A stretch of DNA of 64,000 nucleotides from Bacillota bacterium (GCA_023390815.1 JAEWCC010000049.1:1-64000); one strand, 5' to 3'. Positions 42,749 through 55,175 are shown, numbered from the stretch's first letter. The notes: generated from the letters alone by a model not told the origin. Program-made: numbers and translations.

Positions 42749-44656
42749 CTATTCCTCATCGAGGCTCTTGATCCACATCTCCGCCTCCGCGTCGGACGGC
42801 ATACGCCAGTCACCCCTTGGGGAGAGCGACACACTGCCCACCTTGGGGCCGTCGGGCATGCACGAGCGTTTGAACTGCGACGCGAAGAACCGGCGGTAGA
42901 ACTGCTTCAATTGCGCCTTGATCTGTTCGCGCGGGTATTCCGGAAACGCATACGCCGCCATCATGAGTATCTTCGCGGGCGACATTTCGAAGCGCAGCAT
43001 ATAGTACATGAAGAAGTCGTTCAGCTCGTAAGGGCCGATCTGCTTTTGCGTATCCTGCCGCTCTGCGCCTTCTCCCGGCGGCAGCAGCTCCGGCGAAGGA
43101 GGGATTGCCACGATCTCTTCTGCAATTTCATGCAGTGCCGCGTCCTTCTGCGATACAAAAAGCGTAATCTCGCGTATCAGGGTTTTGGCTACGCCCGCAT
43201 TCACGCCGTACATGGATATCTGATCGCCTGCGTACGTGCAGAAGCCCAAAGAGAGCTCGGAGAGGTCTCCGGTGCCTACTACGAGGCCACCCAGCTGGTT
43301 CGCTACATCCATCAGCACCTGCGTACGCTCGCGCGCCTGCGCGTTCTCGTATGTAATATCCGCCGCGCCGCCGTGTCCGATATCGGAAAGATGCGCTCTG
43401 GAAGCCTCTACAATGCTGATTTCGCGAAGCTGCGCGCCCGTTGCGACGACGAGCCTGCGCGCAAGCGACTGCGTCGCCTCGGTGCTGCCAAAGCCCGGCA
43501 TCACCACGCCGACGACCGCGCTGCCCTCCTGCCCGTTGCGCTTCGCCGCCTCAGCGGCCACCATCAGCGCAAGCGCGGAATCGAGCCCACCCGAAACGCC
43601 GATTACCATATGCTTTGCGCCTGTATGGCGCAGCCTGCGCTGCAGCGCCGTGACCTGAATGTTGAACACTTCCTCGCAGCGCGCCTCGCGGTCACGGACA
43701 TCGTCCGGCACAAAGGGCATACGCGCGACTTTTCGGAACTTCGGCTCCGCCTCCTGCGCGTGAAAACCCACCCTGCGATAAGCGCGCGCGGGGGCCTGCG
43801 AGATGAATGTATTTTTGAGGATGCGGTCGTGTGAGAAGCGGTGCAGATCGTATTCCGTAATACTCATGTGCGCGTCAAACGAAAAGCGCGGCGAGCTTTC
43901 AAGGATGTAGCCATTCTCGGCCAACACGATATGGCCGCCGAAAACAGCGTCGGTCGTGGACTCACCCGGTCCGGCGGAAACGTAAACATAGCCGCACACA
44001 TACCGCCCGGATTGCTGTTCGATCATGTTCTTCCGGTATTCGCTTTTGCCCGCCAACTCGTTGCTGGCCGATATGTTGACACAGAGCGTCGCGCCCGCCA
44101 TGGCCTGGAACGCGTGCGGCGGGAAAGGCACCCAAAGATCCTCGCACAGTTCTACACCGACTACAAACTCGTTCACTTCGGCGCATTCGAATAGAATGTC
44201 CGTCCCGAACGGCGCACTCTGTCCGGCAAGCTGTATCGACTGTCCGGTCACATCGATACCCGACATGAACCAGCGCTGCTCATAATATTCCTGATAATTG
44301 GGGATATACGCCTTTGGTACCACGCCCAGCAGCTTGCCTGACTGGAACACTGCCGCGGTGTTATAAAGCTTGTCCCCAAAGTATACCGGCATGCCGATGA
44401 CCGCCATGACCGATAAGTTTTTGGTTTCCTCCAGCAGCTTCTTCAGTTCCGCTTCGCTCTGCTCGCGCACGCTTCGCTGCCGGAACAGGTCTCCCAGCGT
44501 ATAGGAGGTGAGACCTAGCTCCGGAAACGCGACGACCGCGGCGCCCTTCTTGTCCGCGTCCGCCATCATCGCCGCAATCTCCCGCCGATTTTTTTCAATA
44601 TTTCCGACCGCTACCATGGGTACCGCGGCAGCCACGCGTACAAGTCCGCTGTTCAT
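42749..44656 (-). CDS. nadE: Glutamine-dependent NAD+ synthetase
   Basis: Converts deamido-NAD to NAD using ammonia released from glutamine. 635 residues: N-terminal nitrilase-type amidase with catalytic Glu (AFPELGLTSY), Lys (PKAYIPNYQEYYEQRWF) and Cys (VELCEDLWVP), then the synthetase domain with P-loop GVSGGLDSALALMV and LVVGTGDLSELSLGFCTYAGD. The ATG at 44656 has CGGAGG upstream; longer frames run into the preceding gene. It starts 11 bases after that gene's stop, so the two are cotranscribed. Confidence 0.95.
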   Translation of the reverse strand: MNSGLVRVAAAVPMVAVGNIEKNRREIAAMMADADKKGAAVVAFPELGLTSYTLGDLFRQRSVREQSEAELKKLLEETKNLSVMAVIGMPVYFGDKLYNTAAVFQSGKLLGVVPKAYIPNYQEYYEQRWFMSGIDVTGQSIQLAGQSAPFGTDILFECAEVNEFVVGVELCEDLWVPFPPHAFQAMAGATLCVNISASNELAGKSEYRKNMIEQQSGRYVCGYVYVSAGPGESTTDAVFGGHIVLAENGYILESSPRFSFDAHMSITEYDLHRFSHDRILKNTFISQAPARAYRRVGFHAQEAEPKFRKVARMPFVPDDVRDREARCEEVFNIQVTALQRRLRHTGAKHMVIGVSGGLDSALALMVAAEAAKRNGQEGSAVVGVVMPGFGSTEATQSLARRLVVATGAQLREISIVEASRAHLSDIGHGGAADITYENAQARERTQVLMDVANQLGGLVVGTGDLSELSLGFCTYAGDQISMYGVNAGVAKTLIREITLFVSQKDAALHEIAEEIVAIPPSPELLPPGEGAERQDTQKQIGPYELNDFFMYYMLRFEMSPAKILMMAAYAFPEYPREQIKAQLKQFYRRFFASQFKRSCMPDGPKVGSVSLSPRGDWRMPSDAEAEMWIKSLDEE

Positions 44657-44667
44657 TCTGTCCTCCG

Positions 44668-45552
44668 TTACATGTCCTTCAATGCGGAATAATCCGTTAA
44701 GTTCCACCTTGTAGTAAGCGCGTCCAGTGTTCCGTCCTTGCGCATCTCCGCGATCGTATCGCTGAACACCGTGCAAAGCGATTGGTCGGCACTGGCAAAC
44801 TGCAAACAATAGCGGTTGGGCATAAACCGCTCCGAAAGCAGCAGCATGCCCGTTCGTCCAAATATCGTAAGGTTGGTCTCGGAGGCGCATACGCCATCCA
44901 CAACGCCTGTGCTGAGCGCTTCCATCGCCTCGGGGTACGATGCGTATTGTTTTACGGTCGCCGTAATCCCCTGTGTCGCAAGATAATCATCCAGCCTGGT
45001 CTTATTTTCGTCTTCTTTGCTGTCCATCGAAGGCAACGAACCGGGCACCACTGCGATGGTACCGCCGGAGAGGCCCTGCTGTGATGTGATTCCATTCTCC
45101 ATTACTAGGAACGCACACGCGTCCGCATAATACGACGAGGTATAACAGATGCCGCTCTGATCGGTATCGAACGATGCGCCAAGCGATATATCGACGTCTC
45201 CAATCTTTAAAAGCGCGTCCTTGGTACGAGAATTGACATCCACGTATTCCACGAGTATATTATCCCCGAATACACGGGAAATCAGCTCGTCTGCCACATC
45301 TTTTTCTAAGCCTTCGTACGTTTTCGTTTCGCTGTTATACGTGCACAGCCTGCCGATATCGCCGCGCAGCCCGATGCGCACCATCCCCTCGTGCAGTTGT
45401 GACTGTACCGCCTGCTGCTCCGCGGCACGCTCGCGCGCCGCAGCCGATACATTGACGATCACCAGCGTTGCAATCAGGGCAAACAGAATCACTCCGATGA
45501 TAATAATATGTTTCTTTTTAATCGCCAGCAGCCGTTTCTTGCGGTATTTCAA
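44668..45552 (-). CDS. Membrane-anchored solute-binding-like protein (SBP family 3)
   Basis: 294 residues: cytoplasmic basic N terminus, one uncleaved-looking membrane helix (about 15-37), then a periplasmic-binding-type fold (about 55-285) with MVRIGLRGDIGRLCTYNSETKTYEGLEKDVADELISRV and GDVDISLGASFDTDQ, like polar amino acid receptors. No permease or ATPase gene is adjacent, so it may be a sensor-like or orphan binding protein; coupling with nadE is unusual. TTG start with GGGAG upstream, behind a long structured leader. Confidence 0.85.
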   Translation of the reverse strand: MKYRKKRLLAIKKKHIIIIGVILFALIATLVIVNVSAAARERAAEQQAVQSQLHEGMVRIGLRGDIGRLCTYNSETKTYEGLEKDVADELISRVFGDNILVEYVDVNSRTKDALLKIGDVDISLGASFDTDQSGICYTSSYYADACAFLVMENGITSQQGLSGGTIAVVPGSLPSMDSKEDENKTRLDDYLATQGITATVKQYASYPEAMEALSTGVVDGVCASETNLTIFGRTGMLLLSERFMPNRYCLQFASADQSLCTVFSDTIAEMRKDGTLDALTTRWNLTDYSALKDM

Positions 45553-45575
45553 AACAATCTCCCGTTATAATATTA

Positions 45576-45771
45576 TCGGGGCCGCAGCAAAAGATTCGTC
45601 GCGTCCGCGCCCTGTACGAGCACTCTTATTGCAACGTGGCTTTTGATGCGGCCCCGAATCCGGTGTATTCCTTCTATAATCTTTTGTAAAAAGCCCCCTC
45701 TACACTGCAAGCAAATCGGCGACCGGTTGTTGAAGGAATACGCGCAATTGTTAAGCCTATATATTTAACCT
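45576..45771 (-). ncRNA. Structured leader or small RNA upstream of the solute-binding gene
   Basis: From a strong minus-strand promoter (45778-45806) the transcript, starting near 45771, would fold two stems in series: GTATTCCTTC (45732-45741 complement) with GAAGGAATAC (45665-45674 complement), and TCGGGGCCGCA with TGCGGCCCCGA (45647-45657 / 45576-45586), the latter extended by AAAAG/CTTTT. About 220 bases separate promoter and start codon. No known riboswitch or T-box motif is matched. Confidence 0.45.
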
Positions 45772-45777
45772 ACGCGC

Positions 45778-45806
45778 ATTGTACAACATATGGTATATAT
45801 TTTCAA
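45778..45806 (-). promoter_or_regulatory. Sigma-A-type promoter of the solute-binding/nadE operon
   Basis: Minus-strand TTGAAA (45801-45806), 17-base spacer, TACAAT (45778-45783). It lies in the short gap after gyrA, so this operon does not depend on gyr transcription. Confidence 0.7.
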
Positions 45807-45847
45807 TAGCCTCTACAAAAAATATGTACCCTGGGGCCTTTTTGCCG

Positions 45848-48298
45848 TCAGGAAACGGGCTCCTCCTCTTCCTCTTCGGGGCTTGCCAGCGTGACGGACG
45901 CAACGCGCTGCCCTTCGCCGATATTCATGAGCCTGACGCCCTGCGTATCACGGCCAATGACCGAAATCTCGGAAACCTTGGTGCGGATGATGACCCCCGC
46001 GTCGTTGATCAACATCAAATCCTCAGTGCCGTCCACGATGATGAGCGCACACATTTCGCCTGTTTTTTCGGTCACGTTCAACGTCTTGATGCCAATTCCG
46101 CCGCGACGCTGCAGCCGGTAGTCGGTCAGCGGCGTACGCTTGCCGTAACCGTTCTCGGAGATTACCAACACCTCTGCGCTCTCGCGCACAGTGCCGATAC
46201 CCACCACGCGGTCGCCCTCGCGCAGCTCCGCCGCTTTGACGCCCATCGCGGTGCGGCCCATGTCGCGCACGTCCTCCTCGGAGAACATCACGGACATACC
46301 CTGCGCCGTACCGAGTATCACCTCGTCCTTGCCACTCGTTTCCAGCACGCCGATCAGCTCGTCCCCTTCCCGTAAGCCAATCGCGATAAGACCGTTCTGA
46401 CGGATATTTTTGAACTCACTCAGCGGCGTCTTTTTGATAAAGCCGTTACGCGTAGCGATCACGAGCATTGTACCGTCGTCCGGTGTGTTGGAAACCGGGA
46501 ATACGGCGGAAATTTTCTCGCCCGCGTCGAGTTGCAGCAGGTTGACGATCGCCATACCCTTGGCGGTGCGGCCGGTTTCGGGCAGCTCGTAGCACTTGCG
46601 CCGGTAAACCCGACCCTGATTTGTGAAGAACAGCAGGTTGCTGTGCGTGGAGGTCACCATCACGTGTTCCACGAAGTCTTCCTCGCGCGTGGAGAGGCCG
46701 GTGATCCCACGTCCGCCGCGCTTCTGCGTACGGTACGTGCTGGAACTGATGCGCTTGACATACCCGAAGTGCGTCAGCGTCACCACCATCTCCTCCTCCT
46801 GGATCAGTTCGTCGAGGTCGATGTCGTCCGCCGTCATGGTGATTTCTGTGCGACGCGCGTCCGCATACTTTTCCTTGATCTCCAGCATCTCTTCTTTGAT
46901 GATGTCGAGCACCATCTGCGGGGTATCGAGAATGCGCCGTAAATAAGCGATGCGTTCGAGCAGCTTGTTGTATTCGTCCATGATGCGGTCACGTTCAAGG
47001 CCGGTGAGGCGTTGCAGACGCATGTCGAGTATCGCCTGTGCCTGCTTGTCCGACAGCCCGAAACGTGCCATCAAGCGCTCGCGTGCGGTCGGCACGTCGG
47101 GCGACTTCTTGATCATCTCGACGATTTCGTCGATATTGTCCAGCGCGATGATGAGGCCTTCGAGGATATGCGCCCTCGCCTCCGCCTTTTCAAGATCGTA
47201 GCGCGTCCGGCGTACGATGACTTCCTTCTGGTGCTCGATGTAATAATATAGTATCTCTTTCAGGTTCAGCACGCGCGGCGCGCCGTCCACCAGCGCCAGC
47301 ATGATCACGCCGAACGTGTCCTGCATCTGTGTATGCTTATAAAGCCGATTCAGGATAACGTTCGCGTTAACATCTTTTTTGAGCTCGATCACGATGCGCA
47401 TGCCGCTTTTGTCGCTCTCGTCGCGGATATCGGAGATCCCCTCGAGATGTTTTTCCTGTACCAGCTCCGCGATGCGCATGATCAGCGCGGCCTTGTTCAC
47501 CTGATAAGGGATTTCAGTCACGATAATGCGCTGCCGCCCTGCCTTGAACTCCTCGATCTCGGCGCGCGCGCGTACGCAGACCTTGCCGCGCCCCGTACGA
47601 TACGCCTGCGAGATACCCGCCGTACCGATCACGCTGCCGCCGGTAGGGAAGTCCGGCCCCTTGATGTGCTGCATCAGGTCGTCCACTGTTGCGTCCGGAT
47701 CGTCGATCAGGCACACCGCCGCGTCAATGGTCTCGCCGAGGTTGTGCGGCGGAATATTGGTGGCCATACCCACCGCGATACCACCCGTACCGTTAACGAG
47801 CAGGTTGGGAAACTTGCTCGGCAGCACGGAGGGCTGCATCAGGGTTTCGTCAAAGTTGGGGTAGAAATCCACCGTGTTTTTCTCAATATCGCGCAGCAGC
47901 TCCATCGCCATGGGGGAGAGCCGCGCCTCGGTATAACGCATGGCCGCGGGCGCGTCGCCGTCCACGCTGCCAAAGTTGCCGTGGCCCGAAACGAGCAGAT
48001 GACGCGTGGAAAAGTCCTGCGCCATGCGCACCATCGAAAGGTACACCGCACTGTCGCCGTGCGGATGGTATTTGCCCAGTACGTCGCCTACGATACGCGC
48101 GCTCTTACGGAACGGCTTGTCGGGCGTCACGCCCAGCTCGTTCATGGAATGCAGGATACGCCGGTGCACCGGCTTTAAACCGTCGCGCACATCCGGCAGC
48201 GCGCGGTTGATGATAACCGCCATCGCGTAGGATATGAACGACTTCTTCATCTCTTGTTCGATATCGACAGGCAGAATTGCCTTTCTGTTCTCTTCCAA
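45848..48298 (-). CDS. gyrA: DNA gyrase subunit A
   Basis: Cleaves and rejoins DNA in the gyrase A2B2 complex. 816 residues: winged-helix/tower domains with the catalytic Tyr in [11 protein letters not shown], the QRDR-type region [19 protein letters not shown], coiled coil, and a C-terminal beta-pinwheel. GyrA-box-like motifs are QKRGGRG (about 530) and QRRGGIG near the end. An acidic tail EEEEEP closes the protein. Follows gyrB by 13 bases. No clear terminator is seen after it. Confidence 0.98.
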   Translation of the reverse strand: MEENRKAILPVDIEQEMKKSFISYAMAVIINRALPDVRDGLKPVHRRILHSMNELGVTPDKPFRKSARIVGDVLGKYHPHGDSAVYLSMVRMAQDFSTRHLLVSGHGNFGSVDGDAPAAMRYTEARLSPMAMELLRDIEKNTVDFYPNFDETLMQPSVLPSKFPNLLVNGTGGIAVGMATNIPPHNLGETIDAAVCLIDDPDATVDDLMQHIKGPDFPTGGSVIGTAGISQAYRTGRGKVCVRARAEIEEFKAGRQRIIVTEIPYQVNKAALIMRIAELVQEKHLEGISDIRDESDKSGMRIVIELKKDVNANVILNRLYKHTQMQDTFGVIMLALVDGAPRVLNLKEILYYYIEHQKEVIVRRTRYDLEKAEARAHILEGLIIALDNIDEIVEMIKKSPDVPTARERLMARFGLSDKQAQAILDMRLQRLTGLERDRIMDEYNKLLERIAYLRRILDTPQMVLDIIKEEMLEIKEKYADARRTEITMTADDIDLDELIQEEEMVVTLTHFGYVKRISSSTYRTQKRGGRGITGLSTREEDFVEHVMVTSTHSNLLFFTNQGRVYRRKCYELPETGRTAKGMAIVNLLQLDAGEKISAVFPVSNTPDDGTMLVIATRNGFIKKTPLSEFKNIRQNGLIAIGLREGDELIGVLETSGKDEVILGTAQGMSVMFSEEDVRDMGRTAMGVKAAELREGDRVVGIGTVRESAEVLVISENGYGKRTPLTDYRLQRRGGIGIKTLNVTEKTGEMCALIIVDGTEDLMLINDAGVIIRTKVSEISVIGRDTQGVRLMNIGEGQRVASVTLASPEEEEEEPVS

Positions 48299-48311
48299 TT
48301 AAGTCACTCCC

Positions 48312-50240
<1,929 letters not shown>

Positions 50241-50250
50241 TTATATAAAT

Positions 50251-50499
50251 TTAAGATTTAGCTCTTTTTTGCAGCGTCGCGGAAGAAATCGGCGAGTAAA
50301 AAATAAAATACTTGCCCTGAACCTTAGCAACCACGACCGATTTGATGTTGTGCTTATCGATAAAGATATTGTGGGCGCTGTCGCCCAGCTTTTTTAAAAA
50401 GCGGTTGGTATCGTCGTTGGTCTTGGCTTCCTTATAATCGAGTATGAACATGACGTCTTTCAACGGCACGATTTCGTCTTTGCCGATATGCAGCACCAT
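50251..50499 (-). CDS. remB: RemB/YaaB-like extracellular matrix regulator
   Basis: 82 residues of the DUF370/RemB family: MVLHIGKDEIVPLKDVMFILDY, a small DNA-binding-related fold. In Bacillus this gene (yaaB) lies between recF and gyrB; here it keeps its place before gyrB but recF is missing. AGGAG precedes the ATG. A TATAAT about 45 bases upstream (50543-50548 on the complement) probably drives remB-gyrB-gyrA. Confidence 0.88.
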   Translation of the reverse strand: MVLHIGKDEIVPLKDVMFILDYKEAKTNDDTNRFLKKLGDSAHNIFIDKHNIKSVVVAKVQGKYFIFYSPISSATLQKRAKS

Positions 50500-50632
50500 A
50501 AGCTCTCCTTATCAGGTTCGAAATCTTCTTAATAATATATACATTATAGACGAAAACCCGGGAATTTAAAAGATTTATTTATTGCTTCAAAAACGCGCTG
50601 TCCAACATTCTTCCACAGCTTGTGCACATGTA

Positions 50633-50661
50633 TTGCACAGGGGAGAAAAAGCCGTTATACT
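50633..50661 (+). promoter_or_regulatory. Sigma-A-type promoter of purL
   Basis: TTGCAC (50633-50638), 17-base spacer, TATACT (50656-50661), giving a short leader of about 27 bases to the purL ATG. Too short for a purine riboswitch. Confidence 0.6.
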
Positions 50662-50694
50662 GGCTATTATATATTACGGGGCAAGGAGACAAGG

Positions 50695-53600
50695 ATGGTT
50701 CGGCGTATCTATGTAGAAAAAAGAGACGGATTCGACGTCGCAGCAAAAAAGGCATTAGCGGATTTTAAAAGCACGCTCGGAAAAGATACGCTGAATAACG
50801 TGCGCATTCTCAATCGCTACGACATTGAAGGGCTGAGCGAGGACGTTTTTGACGCCGCCGTACGCAGCGTGTTTTCCGAACCTGCCGTCGATATCGTATA
50901 TGATGATGCGTTTGAAAAAGACCCGGACGAAATAACTTTCGCGGTGGAATATCTGCCCGGCCAGTACGACCAGCGCGCGGACAGCGCAGCGCAATGCGTG
51001 GAACTCGCCCTCCATTGTCCCCGTCCCGATGTACGGTGCGCAACCATTTATGTGCTGCGCGGCGTGACGCAATCCGATGCGCAGGATATCAAAAAATACG
51101 TGATCAACCCGGTTGACTCGCGCGAAGCTTCAGACACCCTGCCCAAAACGCTGAAAGAGAAGCTGCCCGAACCCGAGGAAGTGCCGGTGCTTGACGGTTT
51201 TATGGGATTTGACGACACGGCACTTACCGGCATGCTTACCGAATACGGCCTCGCGATGAGCTTTGAAGACCTCAAATTTGTACAAGCCTACTTCAGTGAC
51301 GACGAGCATAGGGACCCCACGCTGGCCGAACTGCGCGTGATCGATACCTACTGGTCTGATCACTGCCGGCACACCACGTTTTTAACCGAGCTGACAGACG
51401 TGACGTTCGCCGAAGGCGCGCAGGACGTCCGGCACGTTTATGAAGAATACCTCAAAGCGCGAAAAAATGTTTATGGCGACAGGCAAAAAGATATCTGCCT
51501 GATGGATATTGCGACGCTGTACGCCAAAGAGGCCAAAAAGCAGGGCCTCATGAAGGACTTCGATGAGTCGCACGAGATCAACGCGTGCTCCATCCGCCAG
51601 AAGGTCCACGTGGATGGAAAAGAACGCGATTACCTTGTGATGTTTAAGAACGAGACGCATAACCACCCTACCGAGATCGAACCGTTCGGCGGCGCTGCGA
51701 CCTGCCTCGGCGGAGCGATCCGCGACCCGCTTTCGGGTCGCTCATATGTATATCACGCGATGCGCGTCACGGGCAGCGGAGATCCGCGTGAGTCCATCGC
51801 GGATACGATGCCCGGCAAGGTGCCACAGCGCAAGCTCTGCCGCGAAGCGGCGCACGGCTACTCCTCCTACGGCAACCAGATTGGCCTGGCTACCGGCCTG
51901 GTCGACGAGATATACCATCCGGGCTATAAGGCAAAGCGCATGGAAATCGGCGCGGTCGTCGGAGCCGCACCCGCGGAAAACGTGGTGCGACTGGAACCAA
52001 TGCCCGGTGATCTTATCCTGCTGCTGGGCGGCGCGACCGGGCGCGACGGCTGCGGCGGCGCGACCGGCTCCTCCAAAGCGCACGACGCCTCCTCCATTGA
52101 TACCTGCGGCGCGGAGGTACAGAAGGGTAACCCCCTAACCGAGCGCAAGCTGCAGCGGCTGTTCCGCAATCCGGAGTTTTCACGCCGCGTCAAGCGCTGC
52201 AACGACTTCGGCGCGGGCGGCGTATGCGTCGCGATTGGTGAACTCTCAGATGGCGTGCGCGTCAACCTCGATTTTGTACGGAAGAAATACGAAGGCCTCT
52301 CCGGCACGGAGCTCGCGATCTCCGAAAGCCAGGAACGTATGGCCATTGTCATCGATCAAAAAGAGTTGGAAACCGTGCTCGCGCTCGCGGCGCAGGAGAA
52401 TTTGCACGCCGCGCAGGTGGCGGAGGTTACCGACGCGGGCCGCATGGAATTGATCTGGCGCGGCAAGCCCATCGTCAACATTCAGCGCGCATTTCTCAAT
52501 ACCAACGGTGCGACCGCGACCGCGCGGGCGCATGTGGAAGAATCGGATTCCAACGGACTATTCGATGAGCCTTTCACAGGCGGGTTTGGCGAACGCCTGA
52601 CCGCCATGCTGTCGGATATCAATGTCGCCTCCAAAAAAGGCCTCATCGAGATGTTCGACTCCACGATCGGTGCGTCCACCGTACATATGCCGCTCGGCGG
52701 TGCAACACAGCTTACTCCGCTGCAGGCAATGGCGGCAGTCATTGCCGCGGACGGACAATGCGACACCGCAACGCTGTTTTCATGCGGTTTCGATCCATAT
52801 CTAATGGAAAAGAACCCCTTCCTCGGGGCAATGTATTCCGTCGTGCTGTCGCTGGCAAAACTAACCGCCTCGGGCGGAGATACACGCCGCGCGTGGCTCA
52901 CGTTGCAGGAATATTTTGAGCGCATGCGCACCCCGGAGAGCTGGGGCAAGCCGCTCGCCGCGCTTCTCGGCGCATGGTGGGCACAGCGCAGCCTGGGCAC
53001 ACCTGCCATCGGCGGCAAGGATTCCATGTCGGGGTCGTTTGAAGGTTTAAATGTGCCGCCCACGCTCGTATCGTTCGCGCTGTGCTGCGAAAAAGCGGAC
53101 GCGCTCATTTCGCCGGAATTTAAAAAGCCGGGCAGCACGATCTACCGCGTACGAATCGCGCGCGCCGCAGACGGTATGCCCGATTTTAACAGTGTAAAAC
53201 AGGCATACGCCAGAGTATATGAAAGCGCACAAGCCGGAAAAGTCCAAGCGGCATACGCCGTGGAACGCGGCGGCACAATGGCCGCCATCGCCAAAATGGC
53301 GCTGGGAAACGGCATCGGCGCACGAATTACCGGCGACATCGACGATCTTACCAGCAAGGCCTATGGCGATATCATCATCGAAGGCAATGGACTCGATTTT
53401 GAGGTGATCGGCATTACCGGCGGGGAAACAATCGAGCTGAACGGCGAAACCGTTGCGCTTTCCGCGCTCAGCGAAACATTTGAAGCGCCGCTTGCAAAGG
53501 TGTATCCCGTACGTGCGCTCTCCGATGGCGAAGCGCCTGACAAGCTGTTCTCAGCGAAAAGTATATACGCATGCAAGAATAAAACCGCGAAACCGCGTGT

Positions 53601-54381
53601 CATCATTCCGGTGTTCCCGGGCACCAACTGCGAATACGACAGTGCGCGCGCTTTTGAACGCGCGGGAGCGATCACCGAAACGCTGGTCATCCGCAATCTG
53701 GATGCGTCGGACATTGAAGCGAGCACGTCACAGCTGGCCGGGCTGATTACCGCCAGTCAAATTCTGATGCTCCCGGGCGGGTTCTCGGGCGGCGACGAGC
53801 CGGACGGCAGCGGCAAGTTTATTGCGGCGCTGCTGCGGGAAGCGCGCGTAGCGGATGCCATCCGCGGCCTGCTTGCACGGGACGGATTGATACTCGGTAT
53901 CTGCAACGGCTTTCAGGCGCTCATCAAATTGGGATTGGTGCCGTACGGCGACATCCTTGATATGCGCAGCGACAGCCCGACGCTGACGTTCAACCATATT
54001 GGCCGGCACGTATCGCGGGTGGTCAATACGCGCGTTTGTTCCAACGCATCGCCCTGGCTCTCTCTTTGCCAACCCGGAGATATCCATACCGTTGCGGTTT
54101 CCCATGGCGAAGGACGCTTCGCCGCGACGATCGAAGAAGCGAATTCTCTATTCGAGGCGGGACAGATAGCCACGCAGTATGTTGACGAGAAAGGTAAGCC
54201 CACCATGGGGGATGGCAATCCGAACGGTTCGCTGCTCGCGGTGGAGGGACTGCTCTCGCCCGACGGGCGCGTGTTCGGAAAGATGGCGCACAGCGAGCGC
54301 TTTGGCGCGTATACGCTGAAAAATGTACCCGGCGAAAAGGATCAAAAGATATTTGAAAGCGGCGTAAAATATTTTCTATGA
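50695..54381 (+). CDS. purL: Phosphoribosylformylglycinamidine synthase, single-chain
   Basis: Fourth step of purine synthesis, FGAR to FGAM with glutamine and ATP. 1228 residues: N-terminal PurS-like region, linker with DTYWSDHCRHTTF, the paired AIRS-type domains (KNETHNHPTEIEPFGGAATCLGGAIRDPLSGR), and a class I glutamine amidotransferase (about 965-1228) with GTNCEYDSARAFERAGA, LPGGFSGGDEPDGSGK, nucleophile Cys about 1070 (GICNGFQA) and HGEGRF. The ATG at 50695 has AAGGAG upstream. It stands between dnaN and remB, where rlbA and recF are expected. No other pur gene is next to it. Confidence 0.96.
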   Translation: MVRRIYVEKRDGFDVAAKKALADFKSTLGKDTLNNVRILNRYDIEGLSEDVFDAAVRSVFSEPAVDIVYDDAFEKDPDEITFAVEYLPGQYDQRADSAAQCVELALHCPRPDVRCATIYVLRGVTQSDAQDIKKYVINPVDSREASDTLPKTLKEKLPEPEEVPVLDGFMGFDDTALTGMLTEYGLAMSFEDLKFVQAYFSDDEHRDPTLAELRVIDTYWSDHCRHTTFLTELTDVTFAEGAQDVRHVYEEYLKARKNVYGDRQKDICLMDIATLYAKEAKKQGLMKDFDESHEINACSIRQKVHVDGKERDYLVMFKNETHNHPTEIEPFGGAATCLGGAIRDPLSGRSYVYHAMRVTGSGDPRESIADTMPGKVPQRKLCREAAHGYSSYGNQIGLATGLVDEIYHPGYKAKRMEIGAVVGAAPAENVVRLEPMPGDLILLLGGATGRDGCGGATGSSKAHDASSIDTCGAEVQKGNPLTERKLQRLFRNPEFSRRVKRCNDFGAGGVCVAIGELSDGVRVNLDFVRKKYEGLSGTELAISESQERMAIVIDQKELETVLALAAQENLHAAQVAEVTDAGRMELIWRGKPIVNIQRAFLNTNGATATARAHVEESDSNGLFDEPFTGGFGERLTAMLSDINVASKKGLIEMFDSTIGASTVHMPLGGATQLTPLQAMAAVIAADGQCDTATLFSCGFDPYLMEKNPFLGAMYSVVLSLAKLTASGGDTRRAWLTLQEYFERMRTPESWGKPLAALLGAWWAQRSLGTPAIGGKDSMSGSFEGLNVPPTLVSFALCCEKADALISPEFKKPGSTIYRVRIARAADGMPDFNSVKQAYARVYESAQAGKVQAAYAVERGGTMAAIAKMALGNGIGARITGDIDDLTSKAYGDIIIEGNGLDFEVIGITGGETIELNGETVALSALSETFEAPLAKVYPVRALSDGEAPDKLFSAKSIYACKNKTAKPRVIIPVFPGTNCEYDSARAFERAGAITETLVIRNLDASDIEASTSQLAGLITASQILMLPGGFSGGDEPDGSGKFIAALLREARVADAIRGLLARDGLILGICNGFQALIKLGLVPYGDILDMRSDSPTLTFNHIGRHVSRVVNTRVCSNASPWLSLCQPGDIHTVAVSHGEGRFAATIEEANSLFEAGQIATQYVDEKGKPTMGDGNPNGSLLAVEGLLSPDGRVFGKMAHSERFGAYTLKNVPGEKDQKIFESGVKYFL

Positions 54382-55175
54382 AGCATGAAGAAAAAGCAAA
54401 GAACGAAGGGCGCATCGCGCGGCAATGGAAAAACCTCACCGGCTGGCTGAAGGGCAAAAAGCTAACGAAACAGCAGTGGATATGGATCATTGTGCTAGCT
54501 GTCATTATCGTCGCGGCAATCGCCGTATACTATATCGGCCAAAATCTTGGCTGGTTTAAATTTTTTGAATCACGCGAAAGTGTACGCGACTGGGTGAAAT
54601 CTTACGGCGCATGGGCACCTCTCGCATTCTTTGTACTTCAGTTTGTACAGGTCATATTTTCGCCGATACCCGGCAGTGTAACAACCATCGCAGGCGGCAT
54701 GCTGTTCGGCTTTTTCTATGGTTTTTTGCTGTCTCTGGGAGCAATCGTTCTGGGTTCCATCGCGGCATTTTTGCTCGGTAAAATGTTCGGGCGGCCGCTG
54801 GTGGAGAAGATCGCAGGCAAATCGGTCGTAGAGAAATATATGAAGAGCGTATCGTCGCGCCAGCGCGTCGTGCTCATTATGATGTTTATACTGCCTTTCT
54901 TCCCTGACGACCTGCTGTGTCTCATCGCGGGTCTTTCCGCAATGCGCGTACCTCAATTTTCGCTGCTGATGATTTTAACGCGTCCCTGGGGTTTGTTATT
55001 TTCAGCGCTCGTTGGCTCCGGGCTTCTTAATATACCCTTCTGGGGTTGGATCATTATAGGAATTGCCGCCATCGCGCTGTTCGTGCTCTCATTAAAATAC
55101 GCTCCTGCAATTGAGGAGCGTACCAAGCATTGGATCGATAAATTGGAAAGTAAGTTTTTTCACAAAGCTAGCTGA
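54378..55175 (+). CDS. TVP38/TMEM64 (DedA-like) membrane protein
   Basis: 265 residues with a basic cytoplasmic N terminus, one helix (about 35-55) and a VTT/SNARE-associated core of about five more helices. Core motifs: FSPIPGSVTTIAGGMLFGFFYGFLLSLGAIVLGSIAAFLLGKMFGRP and PFFPDDLLCLIAGLSAMRVPQF. Such proteins are implicated in lipid scrambling or membrane homeostasis. The ATG overlaps the purL stop, so they are cotranslated; the 3' end overlaps dnaN's 3' end by 8 bases in convergent fashion. Confidence 0.9.
   Translation: MKHEEKAKNEGRIARQWKNLTGWLKGKKLTKQQWIWIIVLAVIIVAAIAVYYIGQNLGWFKFFESRESVRDWVKSYGAWAPLAFFVLQFVQVIFSPIPGSVTTIAGGMLFGFFYGFLLSLGAIVLGSIAAFLLGKMFGRPLVEKIAGKSVVEKYMKSVSSRQRVVLIMMFILPFFPDDLLCLIAGLSAMRVPQFSLLMILTRPWGLLFSALVGSGLLNIPFWGWIIIGIAAIALFVLSLKYAPAIEERTKHWIDKLESKFFHKAS

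Noticed and set aside
42683..43834. 383-codon open frame antisense to nadE
   Set aside because: Arg/His-rich shadow of the nadE coding strand; no family features.
45576..45771. T-box or 6S RNA
   Set aside because: No specifier loop or antiterminator bulge consensus, and no single long interrupted helix with central bubble.
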